This document shows, one piece after another, positions 42,899 to 50,193 of a stretch of 51,470 nucleotides of DNA. Below the pieces are notes generated by a model. The model worked only from the letters and a program-made list of their open reading frames with translations, did no database searches and had not been told where the DNA came from. Every line of letters starts with the position of its first letter. The stretch's first letter is position 1. Origin of the DNA: Candidatus Nitrosotenuis cloacae (GTDB taxonomy: Archaea > Thermoproteota > Nitrososphaeria > Nitrososphaerales > Nitrosopumilaceae); NCBI RefSeq assembly GCF_026768455.1, contig NZ_JAPPVQ010000008.1:1-51470 (forward strand), in the 5' to 3' direction. The position numbers and the translations under genes are program-made.

Positions 42899-43828
42899 CT
42901 AGTTGTTTAGAATCACAATCGTCTTGTTCATCAGTTCCTTGGTTGGAATGACGATGCTTTCATTCTTCTCGTTTGTGATTATCACATGAAGCAACTGTGC
43001 TGCGGTAACTGTACCTGTTATCTCGCCGATCCTGACCTTCTGACCTACCTTAAGTACCGATCTCTGGTGCGATGCGCCGATTATGGATGCCGGTATGATG
43101 TCTTTTAGCGCAAATCCTAGGCCGACTGCTATTGCCGCACCTATTGCCACCGCTATGCTCCACGAAAAGGCCGCCACGAGGATTGGGATTATCGACTCGC
43201 CTATTCCAAGCTGCGTGAATCCTACTGCGAATACTATTCCGTATATGACTGCCTTGATTGCAGTCGTGATGAACCTCTGGCTGCCTATGTGGTGGTCAAG
43301 CAGCTGGTGTTCGACCCATTTTGTCACAAAGTTGACGACAATTGAGCCTACTACGATTATTAGCACAAATGCGAGCAGGTTTGGAACCCACAGCCACAGG
43401 TTTGTCAGGGCACTGGTAAGCTGCTCAAACTGCATGGCGTTTACGGCTGCCACTATAAAGAACAGGTACACGAACCAGCGGACGGTGGCAGATATGAGGC
43501 GAACCGAATCAAACTTGTTCGGCACTCCCTCCAGAATCTCGGCGCCATGGTTCTGCTGGCGTGTCTTTTGCAGGATGTTTCGAGCTGCCTTGGTGACTAC
43601 TCGACCCACCACCTTTCCTACTATGAAGCCTATTACGAGAAGTATGACTGCGGCAATTATCTTTGGAATGCTTGCTGCTACGTTTACTGCAAATTCTGTG
43701 AGGGCCTCGCTTGTCGGGCTATATATCCCCCGGAGTATGTCCTCCTGCGCGAATGCCGTTTGATTGGTAAATATGATCAGTGAGAATACTGCGACAAAGA
43801 GCAGCGTTTTCTGTTTCAAAGATTGCAT
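42899..43828 (-). CDS. Small-conductance mechanosensitive channel (MscS family)
   Basis: 309 residues. An N-terminal signal-like helix ends TNQTAFAQED. Four or five membrane segments follow, two of them in AASIPKIIAAVILLVIGFIV and WLWVPNLLAFVLIIVVGSIV. The pore helix region is Gly/Ala-rich (AIGAAIAVGLGFALKDIIPA). The beta domain is VGQKVRIGEITGTVTAAQLL. An N-terminal conserved TM-helix repeat, as in many archaeal MscS proteins, is visible. It releases solutes on osmotic downshock. The C-terminus is short, lacking the usual large cage domain. Convergent with the Lys-rich ORF. Confidence 0.87.
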   Translation of the reverse strand: MQSLKQKTLLFVAVFSLIIFTNQTAFAQEDILRGIYSPTSEALTEFAVNVAASIPKIIAAVILLVIGFIVGKVVGRVVTKAARNILQKTRQQNHGAEILEGVPNKFDSVRLISATVRWFVYLFFIVAAVNAMQFEQLTSALTNLWLWVPNLLAFVLIIVVGSIVVNFVTKWVEHQLLDHHIGSQRFITTAIKAVIYGIVFAVGFTQLGIGESIIPILVAAFSWSIAVAIGAAIAVGLGFALKDIIPASIIGASHQRSVLKVGQKVRIGEITGTVTAAQLLHVIITNEKNESIVIPTKELMNKTIVILNN

Positions 43829-44032
43829 TCTTTAACGCAAATTCCAGAGTCAATTTAAACGAAGTGAGTGAATATTGTATACTGGAATTTTTTATTTTAT
43901 TGACAAGATTTACGAGATAGGAGTGGTCGTTGGGGCACCGGCGAGGAATCCCCAATCCACTAGCAAAGAACCATTTTCATGATATTAAAGGCGCACGAAG
44001 AAATTATCAGTGATGTGAAAAAAGAGGTGTTG
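43829..44032 (+). other. 204-bp intergenic region with a strong hairpin
   Basis: No convincing protein gene. A TATA-like tttttatttta run (about 43889-43900) is followed by the stem-loop at 43922-43961 listed below. The remaining bases are AT-rich. Confidence 0.5.
43922..43961 (+). ncRNA. Candidate small RNA hairpin
   Basis: agtgg (43922-43926) pairs with ccact (43957-43961) and ttgggg (43930-43935) pairs with ccccaa (43950-43955). The two helices are separated by a small asymmetric bulge and close a GC-rich 14-nt loop. A TATA-like run about 26 bp upstream could start a transcript near 43918. The strand is uncertain because the hairpin is symmetric; it could also be a terminator or regulatory site for the flanking minus-strand genes. 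Confidence 0.35.
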
Positions 44033-44230
44033 TTACAGACTGACCTGCTTTCTGGTTCCGTCTTTACTGTACAGATAGATCTTGCCCTCTTCCTCGCCGG
44101 CGGTTTTCTTGTGTGAGCCGTCGCAGAAAGGCTGCCCGTTGCTGAGCCCGCACATGCAGATCCATTTCGACTCTCCTCCCACCGTGATCTCAAGTGGGCC
44201 TGTCGCGTCTCTTTTTACCACTCTAGTCAT
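44033..44230 (-). CDS. CDGSH iron-sulphur domain protein
   Basis: 65 residues carrying a [2Fe-2S] cluster with the three-Cys, one-His ligand set C25, C27, C36 and H40. The segment CMCGLSNGQPFCDGSH matches the CDGSH consensus exactly. One copy of the domain, no membrane helix, so a soluble redox or cluster-transfer protein. ATG 44230 lies 26 bp from the centre of a TATA element on this strand (gatatatt, near 44253-44260), consistent with a leaderless mRNA. Confidence 0.92.
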   Translation of the reverse strand: MTRVVKRDATGPLEITVGGESKWICMCGLSNGQPFCDGSHKKTAGEEEGKIYLYSKDGTRKQVSL

Positions 44231-44347
44231 AAGGGTAATAGTACTGCTTTACGATATATTATTTCTGTGCCTGAATCAATGCCGTTTTACCTATTGTGCC
44301 TGAAACCTCAGCATATTTTTAACAAAGCAATTTAATTCGAAGTCAGA

Positions 44348-45460
44348 TTGGCGCAGGATAACTGGCATAACTTGGGATCCGTCGAAAAGCTGAGGGAAAG
44401 GGAACTATCCGAGGTGACTATTGATCAGACACCAATTGCCATATCGTATCGTGACGGCAAATTCGGGGCAATCTCTGGAATATGCCTGCACGCTGCAGGG
44501 CCTTTGGGACAGGGATTGTTGGACGGTGACTATGTAGTATGTCCGTGGCACAATTGGAGATTCCACAGGGAAACAGGATCCGTCATGCCAGAATACGGAG
44601 AACAATGGGTATCGCGATATGATCTAAAGATAGAGAACGGCAATCTCTTCATAAATTTGGAGCCTGCCAGGCAGTCGCGTATGCTTCCTCCAAAAAAACA
44701 TCCTCTGGAACGAGAGATCCCAAAAAGAAACCCAGGTGATCCGATTCGAGTCGCCGGAATCTCTACTACTATAATGGATGCGCAACATCCGCGGTATTCC
44801 ACCTCTGACAAGTTGCTTGAGATTGCATTAAACCACGCAAAGGACGAGCTTGGCGCGCAGACGTTGATGATAAAGCTAAACGACCTCAAGTTTCGAAGCT
44901 GTGAGGGATATTACTCAAAAAGTGCGCACGCATGCACTTGGCCATGTTCTATCACGCAGATGGACGAAGCGGATCAGCTGACCAATGTTTATGAGGCATT
45001 GATCTTCTGGGCCGACATCATACTGGTCTCAACGCCAATTCGGTGGGGGGCGGCAAGCTCGCTGTACTACAAGATGGCAGAGCGACTAAACTGCGTCCAA
45101 AACCAGATCACGATAAATGACCGCGTGCTAATTCAGGACAAGGTGGCAGGATTTATCATCACTGGTGGGCAGGACAACGTTCAGGCAGTGGCAGGCCAGA
45201 TGCTGGGATTTTTTGCGGAACTTGGGTTCACATTCCCGCCATTTCCATACATTGCTCATTCCAGGGGCTGGTCCGCAGAAGACATGGAGCGAAACATCGC
45301 ATACGTTGAAAACAGCAGTGATCTTCGTGAGGGGGCAAAAGCACTGGTGGAGCGCTGCATGGATGCAGCAAACGCCCTGCACAAAACTCGTCATGCTGCA
45401 AAACATCTCGAACACGGGGGAAGAAAGGCACAACCGCTGAGTTTTGAAAGTGATGTCTGA
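44348..45460 (+). CDS. Rieske [2Fe-2S] - flavodoxin-like (FMN reductase) fusion protein
   Basis: 370 residues. The N-terminal Rieske domain (about 5-105) has cluster ligands C46, H48, C65 and H68 (CLH and CPWH). A linker of about 25 residues follows. Residues about 133-345 are a NADPH-dependent FMN-reductase/flavodoxin fold (DPIRVAGISTTIMDAQHPRY, then LVSTPIRWGAASSLYYKMAE). C185, C196 and C200 sit where iron-sulphur flavoproteins carry a compact Cys motif, so an extra cluster is possible. Such a fusion could pass electrons from flavin to Rieske centre internally. Start TTG 44348. Function and partners unknown. Confidence 0.85.
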   Translation: MAQDNWHNLGSVEKLRERELSEVTIDQTPIAISYRDGKFGAISGICLHAAGPLGQGLLDGDYVVCPWHNWRFHRETGSVMPEYGEQWVSRYDLKIENGNLFINLEPARQSRMLPPKKHPLEREIPKRNPGDPIRVAGISTTIMDAQHPRYSTSDKLLEIALNHAKDELGAQTLMIKLNDLKFRSCEGYYSKSAHACTWPCSITQMDEADQLTNVYEALIFWADIILVSTPIRWGAASSLYYKMAERLNCVQNQITINDRVLIQDKVAGFIITGGQDNVQAVAGQMLGFFAELGFTFPPFPYIAHSRGWSAEDMERNIAYVENSSDLREGAKALVERCMDAANALHKTRHAAKHLEHGGRKAQPLSFESDV

Positions 45461-45490
45461 GAATATCTGCAAATGCGTTCAAATTTTGAA

Positions 45491-45564
45491 TGCGGCTGCC
45501 GGGATTTGAACCCGGGTCACAGAATTGGCAATCCCGCGTACTGGCCAGGCTATACTACAGCCGC
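45491..45564 (-). tRNA. tRNA-Gly (GCC)
   Basis: On the minus strand, gcggctg at the 5' end pairs with cagccgc at the 3' end, with discriminator A. The anticodon arm is cggga-ttgccaa-ttctg, giving anticodon GCC. The T arm is around gttcaaatc. No intron; CCA is not encoded. Confidence 0.93.
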
Positions 45565-45611
45565 ATGATCGTTTACATTAAATCAAGTCTATTAAACCGT
45601 AACGCTTCAAA

Positions 45612-45932
45612 TTGTCCAAAGACGGGATGCCATCAGTTTTAATCGCAGATCGTCGTACTCTTTATGTGGACAAAAAACTGGAGGACAAGATCAACGAAAA
45701 AATCCGAGATGCCATCTCTGGCACAAGTGAGATTGACGCCCTTGCAAAATCAATGGATTCTGCAAAAGCAGGCGACAAGTCGTTTAGGTACGGTGTAATA
45801 GTGGGCAGACTGTACAACTCGTTCTACTACCAGTGCAGGAGAATCCTAAAGCGGGATCCAACGGATGGCGAATTTGCCGAGTTTGTTGAAATTCTGGCTA
45901 AGCGACGTGACGAGATTCTAAAAAATCTCTAG
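45612..45932 (+). CDS. Hypothetical protein, 106 residues
   Basis: Soluble, charged protein with several helices (EDKINEKIRDAISGTSEIDA and GEFAEFVEILAKRRDEIL) and the segment YGVIVGRLYNSFYYQCRRIL. It may bind nucleic acid, since the C-terminal half is rich in Arg and Tyr, but I recognise no family. Start TTG 45612. Its TAG stop shares CTAG with the opposite-strand rpl10e stop. Confidence 0.65.
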   Translation: MSKDGMPSVLIADRRTLYVDKKLEDKINEKIRDAISGTSEIDALAKSMDSAKAGDKSFRYGVIVGRLYNSFYYQCRRILKRDPTDGEFAEFVEILAKRRDEILKNL

Positions 45933-46429
45933 TTCTTCTTTATTGGTATTACTTTGATTGCCGGTGTGATTGGAAGCTTTACACATGCACCAGACAGAGC
46001 CTTTTTTGCAGCCTCTAGATGATCCTTTTTGACATGCATTTCCATGATGCACTGGTCCTGTTTGACTCTGGCTGCAAGGCTTACTGCCTTTCCGAATGCG
46101 CGTCTCATTCCTTCCTGAAGCCTGTCTGCACCTGCGGTTGCAATCATCTTGTTTTCACGAAGCATTATGTGTGGATAAACTCTGAGAACTGAAAAGTAAC
46201 CTGATTCGCCGGTGGTCTGCTCCAGTGTTTTGTTTGCAGCAAGTCTTGCGGATTCGATTGCCATATGGCGTATCTGCATCTTTTCGTTTGAGCACAGCTG
46301 AACGATAAAGTCGTACTCGCCTTTCTTTCCGCCTTGGTATTTTGCTATCTTTGACTGCGGTTTTCCTTTGATGAACTCCTTACGTGTGTAAGGTTGTCCG
46401 TTTCCTATTCTATAACATCCGCCGTGCAT
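45929..46429 (-). CDS. rpl10e: Large-subunit ribosomal protein L10e (uL16)
   Basis: 50S protein near the A-site tRNA. It begins GGCYRIGNGQPYTRKEFIKG, and the core has YDFIVQLCSNEKMQIRHMAI and AGADRLQEGMRRAFGKAVSL, which are L10e/L16 signatures. The length of 166 residues is normal. It stands alone, divergent from the splicing-endonuclease gene, outside the other ribosomal operons in the window. Its end shares CTAG with the small neighbouring gene. Confidence 0.95.
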   Translation of the reverse strand: MHGGCYRIGNGQPYTRKEFIKGKPQSKIAKYQGGKKGEYDFIVQLCSNEKMQIRHMAIESARLAANKTLEQTTGESGYFSVLRVYPHIMLRENKMIATAGADRLQEGMRRAFGKAVSLAARVKQDQCIMEMHVKKDHLEAAKKALSGACVKLPITPAIKVIPIKKN

Positions 46430-46541
46430 AATATCACCGATGAAGCCCGATGTATAATACCTATATTTTAACGGTTAGAAGCCCAATCGGCAACTGACAT
46501 CTTTATTACGCTTATATGGAAAGCTGAACAATTTTTGCCAA

Positions 46542-47117
46542 ATGAGCTCAGAGTCGGAGCCGACAATTGAGGGGGTACTAGTCGACGATCACACCGTTGT
46601 CTCAAACAAGGAGATCCAAAACTACCTTGAGCAGCGCGGCTACGGAGAGGTAAGACACGGCAAGTTTCTCCTAAAACCGTTCGAGTCGCTGTACTTTCTG
46701 TTCTATAACAAGCTGGAGATAACAAAGGCGAAAAAAAAGATGACATTTGATCAGTTGCTGCAGGTATGCTCGGAATTTGATGAAAACGCCCTGACCAAGT
46801 TTTTGATATACAGAGACTTGAGGGTGCGGGGGTATGCAGTAAAGGACGGCTTTGGCTTTGGCTCTGACTTTAGGGTGTATGAGCGCGGGCAGTTTGGAGA
46901 AAAGGGTGCAAAATACCTAGTCTTTGGCCTGGCCGAGGGAAAGCAGGAAAAGGTCGGACAGCTGCAAAAAAACATTGAAGAGATTACAAAGATGGGCAAG
47001 GAGCCAATACTGGCAGTGATTGAGCGGAGGGGGGAGGTCATCTACTACAAGATATCGCAAGTAAAGTTCGTGGAGAACACAAAGAACCTTGATGCCTCTG
47101 GGTTTGTGTTTAGTTAG
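46542..47117 (+). CDS. endA: tRNA-splicing endonuclease homologue, catalytic His missing
   Basis: 191 residues with an N-terminal domain (about 8-70) and the C-terminal nuclease-fold domain. FLIYRDLRVRGYAVKDGFGF and SDFRVYERG are diagnostic, with Y113 and K170 as the Tyr and Lys of the usual triad. The His normally found in the G-H-S/A-x-Y-L-V segment is absent: the sequence reads EKGAKYLVFGL, with Gly-Ala at that place. This suggests a structural (beta) subunit of a heterotetramer. The catalytic partner is not in this window. It relates to the intron-bearing tRNA-Ser at 9.2 kb. TATA-like cttatat near 46509-46516. Confidence 0.82.
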   Translation: MSSESEPTIEGVLVDDHTVVSNKEIQNYLEQRGYGEVRHGKFLLKPFESLYFLFYNKLEITKAKKKMTFDQLLQVCSEFDENALTKFLIYRDLRVRGYAVKDGFGFGSDFRVYERGQFGEKGAKYLVFGLAEGKQEKVGQLQKNIEEITKMGKEPILAVIERRGEVIYYKISQVKFVENTKNLDASGFVFS

Positions 47118-47766
47118 TGCTCTCTATTGCCCAGGCAGAGTCATATTTTAGCAGGTTGTGCTCGTTTGCATATGTAAAGTCGTATACCTCAACATAGTCT
47201 GTCTCGTTGTTCCAAAGTTTCTCAAAATCGGACATCTTTTTTTCGACCCGCTCCCTATCGTTCCACGAGGTAAATACGTCCACCGATTCAAAATTCATGT
47301 TTTCCACGTTGAATGTCTCATTTGACGTGCCGGTGTATGCGACAGCGTTTCCCTCCTCGTCCTTGAATATGCCTATTCTCTCAGAGAATGAACCGTCCAC
47401 CATCTCGGAATTCGGAATGGCAATCTTGATCTGAATTTTGTTCTTCTGAATCATGTTCTGCAGTATCTCTATTTTGTTGCCGTGAATCGAGTTGCCGTTT
47501 GTAATTTTTTTCTTGTTGTATAGCTTGGTGAGTATGTTGAGGTCAGCCGACTTGTACCTGTGGCCTGTGAGGAGCCGTATCTTCCCTTCATGCTCCAACA
47601 GATTCTGCAGTCCCAAAGATAATGTGGATATGCTTTTTAGAGTGACATACTCGACTGCCCTGTCGTATTCTATGGAGTTGCTCAGGCAGGGGATGAAAAA
47701 GTCTGTAACCATGTTGTCCTGGTCCGTTCTGTATTGTATCTTCAGCGGAATGCCGCGCAGCGTCAT
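47110..47766 (-). CDS. Orphan phospholipase D-like domain with a degraded HxK motif
   Basis: 218 residues that resemble the N-terminal PLD-like domain attached to SNF2/DEAD helicases in phage-defence-type loci (MVTDFFIPCLSNSIEYDRAV, then FKDEEGNAVAYTGTSNETFN, then NFESVDVFTSWND). In that family the second motif usually reads H-x-K before GIF; here it is SER (residues 128-130), so the active site looks broken. No helicase gene lies beside it. It could be a remnant, or a domain kept for binding. The 3' end overlaps endA by 8 bp. TATA on this strand near 47783-47790. Confidence 0.65.
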   Translation of the reverse strand: MTLRGIPLKIQYRTDQDNMVTDFFIPCLSNSIEYDRAVEYVTLKSISTLSLGLQNLLEHEGKIRLLTGHRYKSADLNILTKLYNKKKITNGNSIHGNKIEILQNMIQKNKIQIKIAIPNSEMVDGSFSERIGIFKDEEGNAVAYTGTSNETFNVENMNFESVDVFTSWNDRERVEKKMSDFEKLWNNETDYVEVYDFTYANEHNLLKYDSAWAIESTN

Positions 47767-47908
47767 AAGCCGTCTAGCCTCCTATGTTATTTAAGTCAGG
47801 GCGCAGGCCTTTCCAAACCGTATCTGGGATGTGTGCGTACTGGGACAAAACAATTCCTTGCAAATCAAACAAACACAAAACTAAGTACCTTACAATAAAC
47901 TACCAAGT

Positions 47909-48538
47909 GTGGCGCGCAAGTACATTTCCAGAAAAGACATCGACGATTCCGAGTTTCTATCCGGCATAGAGAACAAGCTGGACGTAGTTGATGCATCTGA
48001 TGCTCAGGACCGAAGTATTCATTTTACTGCCACACAGAGGCCTCAGACGCCGTCGGAGATTGCCGCAGAAAAAGCACAAGAGCTGACGTCCGCATCCGAG
48101 GACGCAAGTCAGTATATTGAGCAGGTAAACTCGCATTTTAACAAGCAGATCTCGACAATTGATAAACTCAAGCGACAAAAGGAGGAATTTGAAAAAGAGA
48201 TGAGGCTCCTGCAGGGCGAGGAAGAAACAGTCGCACCGCCAACTCCGATGCAAAGGCAGGAGAAGATGGCAGAGATGCGCACTCTTGCTCAAAAGAAAAG
48301 AGTTGAGGAACAAAAGCTTGCGGACTTGGACAGCCAGATCTCGCAAGCAAAGGCGCAGATTCAAAGATTCAGGCAGTCCCCACCAGTTGAAAATGCCAGT
48401 GCTGACGTACCGATCTCGACACTGAGCGATTCCCAAAAGCAGGCACTTGCAAGATTCCTGTCAAATACGATGGGTAAAAAAATCGACAGCTCGGCCCTGT
48501 CGAAGACGCTAGACGAACTGTCCTCAAACACAGAATAA
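47909..48538 (+). CDS. Coiled-coil hypothetical protein
   Basis: 209 residues. The first 55 are probably disordered. A long coiled coil spans about 60-105 (QISTIDKLKRQKEEFEKEMR), with a second part at about 120-152 (LAQKKRVEEQKLADLDSQIS). The last 40 residues form a small helical domain (LSDSQKQALARFLSNTMGKK). No enzyme motif. Start GTG 47909. No family recognised. It lies between the PLD gene and tRNA-Glu, with its own upstream region of 142 bp. Confidence 0.65.
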   Translation: MARKYISRKDIDDSEFLSGIENKLDVVDASDAQDRSIHFTATQRPQTPSEIAAEKAQELTSASEDASQYIEQVNSHFNKQISTIDKLKRQKEEFEKEMRLLQGEEETVAPPTPMQRQEKMAEMRTLAQKKRVEEQKLADLDSQISQAKAQIQRFRQSPPVENASADVPISTLSDSQKQALARFLSNTMGKKIDSSALSKTLDELSSNTE

Positions 48539-48577
48539 AAGTTTCAGATTACGTCATTTGATTTGTAAAGTAAAAAA

Positions 48578-48653
48578 TGCTCCCGCCGGGATTTGAACCC
48601 GGGATCACTGCCTTGAGAGGGCAGTATGCTTAACCGGACTACACCACAGGAGC
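48578..48653 (-). tRNA. tRNA-Glu (CTC)
   Basis: On the minus strand, acceptor gctcctg pairs with cgggagc at the 3' end, with discriminator A. The anticodon arm is ctgcc-ctctcaa-ggcag, giving anticodon CTC. The T arm is cccgg-gttcaaa-tcccgg-like. No intron; CCA is not encoded. Confidence 0.93.
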
Positions 48654-48774
48654 TTGAACAAACCGTAATTTTGACACAATTTAAAGGATTACTCGATTCG
48701 TGTTTCATTATTGGATTGATTGGTTAAAAAATAATCATTGGAACCCTTAAGAAAATTAAAGCTCGACTTCACTC

Positions 48775-49656
48775 GTGGATCTAAAGCAGACATTGCAGAA
48801 CATGTCGTTAGGCAGTTACCCTGTAGGGCTTGGAGGGTGCAAAAATTATGAACATACGCTTGCATGCTGCGAGTACGACGTGACTGTGTTCGATGGAAAA
48901 ACGGAAAAATCGGAGATTCTCAAAGTCGGAGGCGATTTAATTCGCATTCATCATGGGTCTATTGACGAATCAAACTCGGACTTGCTGCAAAAGTATGACG
49001 GTATGACCGTTCTCTTGGACAGTGACTGGAGCTTAAAGATGCTACTCTCAAAGATAAAAGAAAAGAGTGACAAGATCCGACTCTCATGCGTCAAGAGCTG
49101 CTTGGTGGATGCGGCGTTTTACGCGACAAAGGCAAAGCAGGGACTGCAGGCGGATCCATTTGCGCCCGCATGGACAAAATGCGCGGCGTATTTTATCGCA
49201 GACGCACTCGTGCTGTACAACGGAAAAAATCGCAGCCCGACGCACATGCTGGAGTTCATACGCAGGTTCCAAAAAAACAGGGCAAACGAGTTCTCCCTTG
49301 TCGCAGAGGCAATAGGTCTTGAGCGAGCAACCCCCTCACTGCTTGAGAGAATGTTCAAGTCCACAGTGGGATTCTCGGACATGACTGAGAACAACGGGCA
49401 TGCCAAGATAATCGAGCGAAAATACCAGTATCTGGCAAGCAACTCTCTCTTATCTGACTGCTACTTTTATCTGGGATACATAAACAAAAACAACCTGGTC
49501 TCAATCAGGGATGAGATCAACAGGCGGCAGGAACTGGTGCATGTTCTGAAGACGGCACTGGACTTTGAGCACGATCCCACCAAAATCGAGCAGCAAGCAA
49601 ACTCGCTGCACAATGTGGCCAATGAGCTTATTTGTAATATGCAGGAGTATACCTAG
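48775..49656 (+). CDS. Hypothetical protein, 293 residues
   Basis: Soluble protein with an N-terminal alpha/beta part (about 1-100; YDGMTVLLDSDWSLKMLLSK) and a C-terminal all-helical part (about 105-290). Six or more Cys are scattered, including a CC pair near residues 31-32. The N-terminal part could be a degenerate nucleotidyltransferase-like fold and the helical part HEPN-like, but I cannot identify catalytic residues, so no function is assigned. Start GTG 48775, about 25 bp after an AT-rich TATA candidate (gaaaattaaag). Monocistronic. Confidence 0.65.
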   Translation: MDLKQTLQNMSLGSYPVGLGGCKNYEHTLACCEYDVTVFDGKTEKSEILKVGGDLIRIHHGSIDESNSDLLQKYDGMTVLLDSDWSLKMLLSKIKEKSDKIRLSCVKSCLVDAAFYATKAKQGLQADPFAPAWTKCAAYFIADALVLYNGKNRSPTHMLEFIRRFQKNRANEFSLVAEAIGLERATPSLLERMFKSTVGFSDMTENNGHAKIIERKYQYLASNSLLSDCYFYLGYINKNNLVSIRDEINRRQELVHVLKTALDFEHDPTKIEQQANSLHNVANELICNMQEYT

Positions 49657-49683
49657 TCAACTTTTCAAAAAATTTTTGATAAG

Positions 49684-49691
49684 CTTTAAAA
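49684..49691 (+). promoter_or_regulatory. TATA box of the metallothionein-like gene
   Basis: The sequence ctttaaaa is centred 27 bp before ATG 49715, supporting a leaderless mRNA. Confidence 0.55.
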
Positions 49692-49714
49692 CTATGTAAT
49701 AAGATCCACCCTAC

Positions 49715-49861
49715 ATGGTAGATCAAGCTTGCGGATGCGAAGCAGATAGCGGCGATCCTGATTTCACATGTGATTGCGAAATGCAAGGACACTGCCTTTG
49801 CAGCGCAGATTGTAAATGCAATGCTTCAGTTTGCAAAGAAGCAGTTGCAGAATTAAGATAA
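49715..49861 (+). CDS. Metallothionein-like Cys-rich protein, 48 residues
   Basis: ATG 49715 to TAA 49859-49861. Nine Cys (19%) occur at residues 6, 8, 19, 21, 27, 29, 33, 35 and 40, forming four CxC pairs plus one single Cys. There is one His (26). The acidic N-terminal half and absence of aromatic residues except one Phe are typical of metal-binding metallothioneins. It could bind Cu(I), Zn or Cd; the sequence cannot tell which. A good TATA box and a candidate terminator bracket the gene. It does not match the zinc-ribbon (CxxC) pattern, which favours metallothionein over a zinc finger. Confidence 0.75.
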   Translation: MVDQACGCEADSGDPDFTCDCEMQGHCLCSADCKCNASVCKEAVAELR

Positions 49862-49894
49862 GCACATCTTACCTCTACTTTTTGTTTTATTCCT

Positions 49895-49916
49895 AAAACG
49901 CCTAGGCGCGGTTTTT
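49895..49916. terminator. Candidate bidirectional terminator
   Basis: The palindrome cgcctaggcg (49899-49908) is flanked by aaaa on the left and ttttt on the right, between two convergent small genes. A T-rich stretch (49878-49891) precedes it. Archaeal termination mainly needs the T-run, so the hairpin may be incidental. Confidence 0.4.
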
Positions 49917-49931
49917 GGCTATTTTGTAAGT

Positions 49932-50108
49932 TTAGATGAGTTTTTCGTCTTCAGGATCTAATCCCCACGACTTGACCAGCTCATTTTGGAACTTTTCGAG
50001 CTGGGCCTCGTTTAGAGAAAAGCCGCAGTTCTTGTGAGTTGGAACGACTGTCATACCTGCAAGCTTGTACTCGACTTCAAACATGTGAACTTTGGCACAG
50101 TCGCACAT
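49932..50108 (-). CDS. Small Cys-containing hypothetical protein, 58 residues
   Basis: ATG 50108 to TAA 49932-49934. Cys at residues 2, 4 (MCDCAK) and 28 (HKNCGF), with two His, may form one metal site. The C-terminal half is a charged helix (EAQLEKFQNELVKSWG). A TATA element on this strand (caaatatag near 50133-50141) lies 26-30 bp upstream, a good sign that the gene is real. No family recognised. It is divergent from the secreted protein and convergent with the metallothionein-like gene. Confidence 0.65.
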   Translation of the reverse strand: MCDCAKVHMFEVEYKLAGMTVVPTHKNCGFSLNEAQLEKFQNELVKSWGLDPEDEKLI

Positions 50109-50193
50109 TACATTTCGGACTCCATAATTCCTCTATATTTGCCTAGCTTTGGTGAATAACCTTTAACTATGCAATTCGTGCAAAAATAACTGT

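Noticed and set aside
43083-43763. Long plus-strand frame opposite the MscS gene
   Set aside because: The minus strand encodes a clear channel protein with membrane segments and signal peptide; the plus-strand product is low-complexity and is a shadow.
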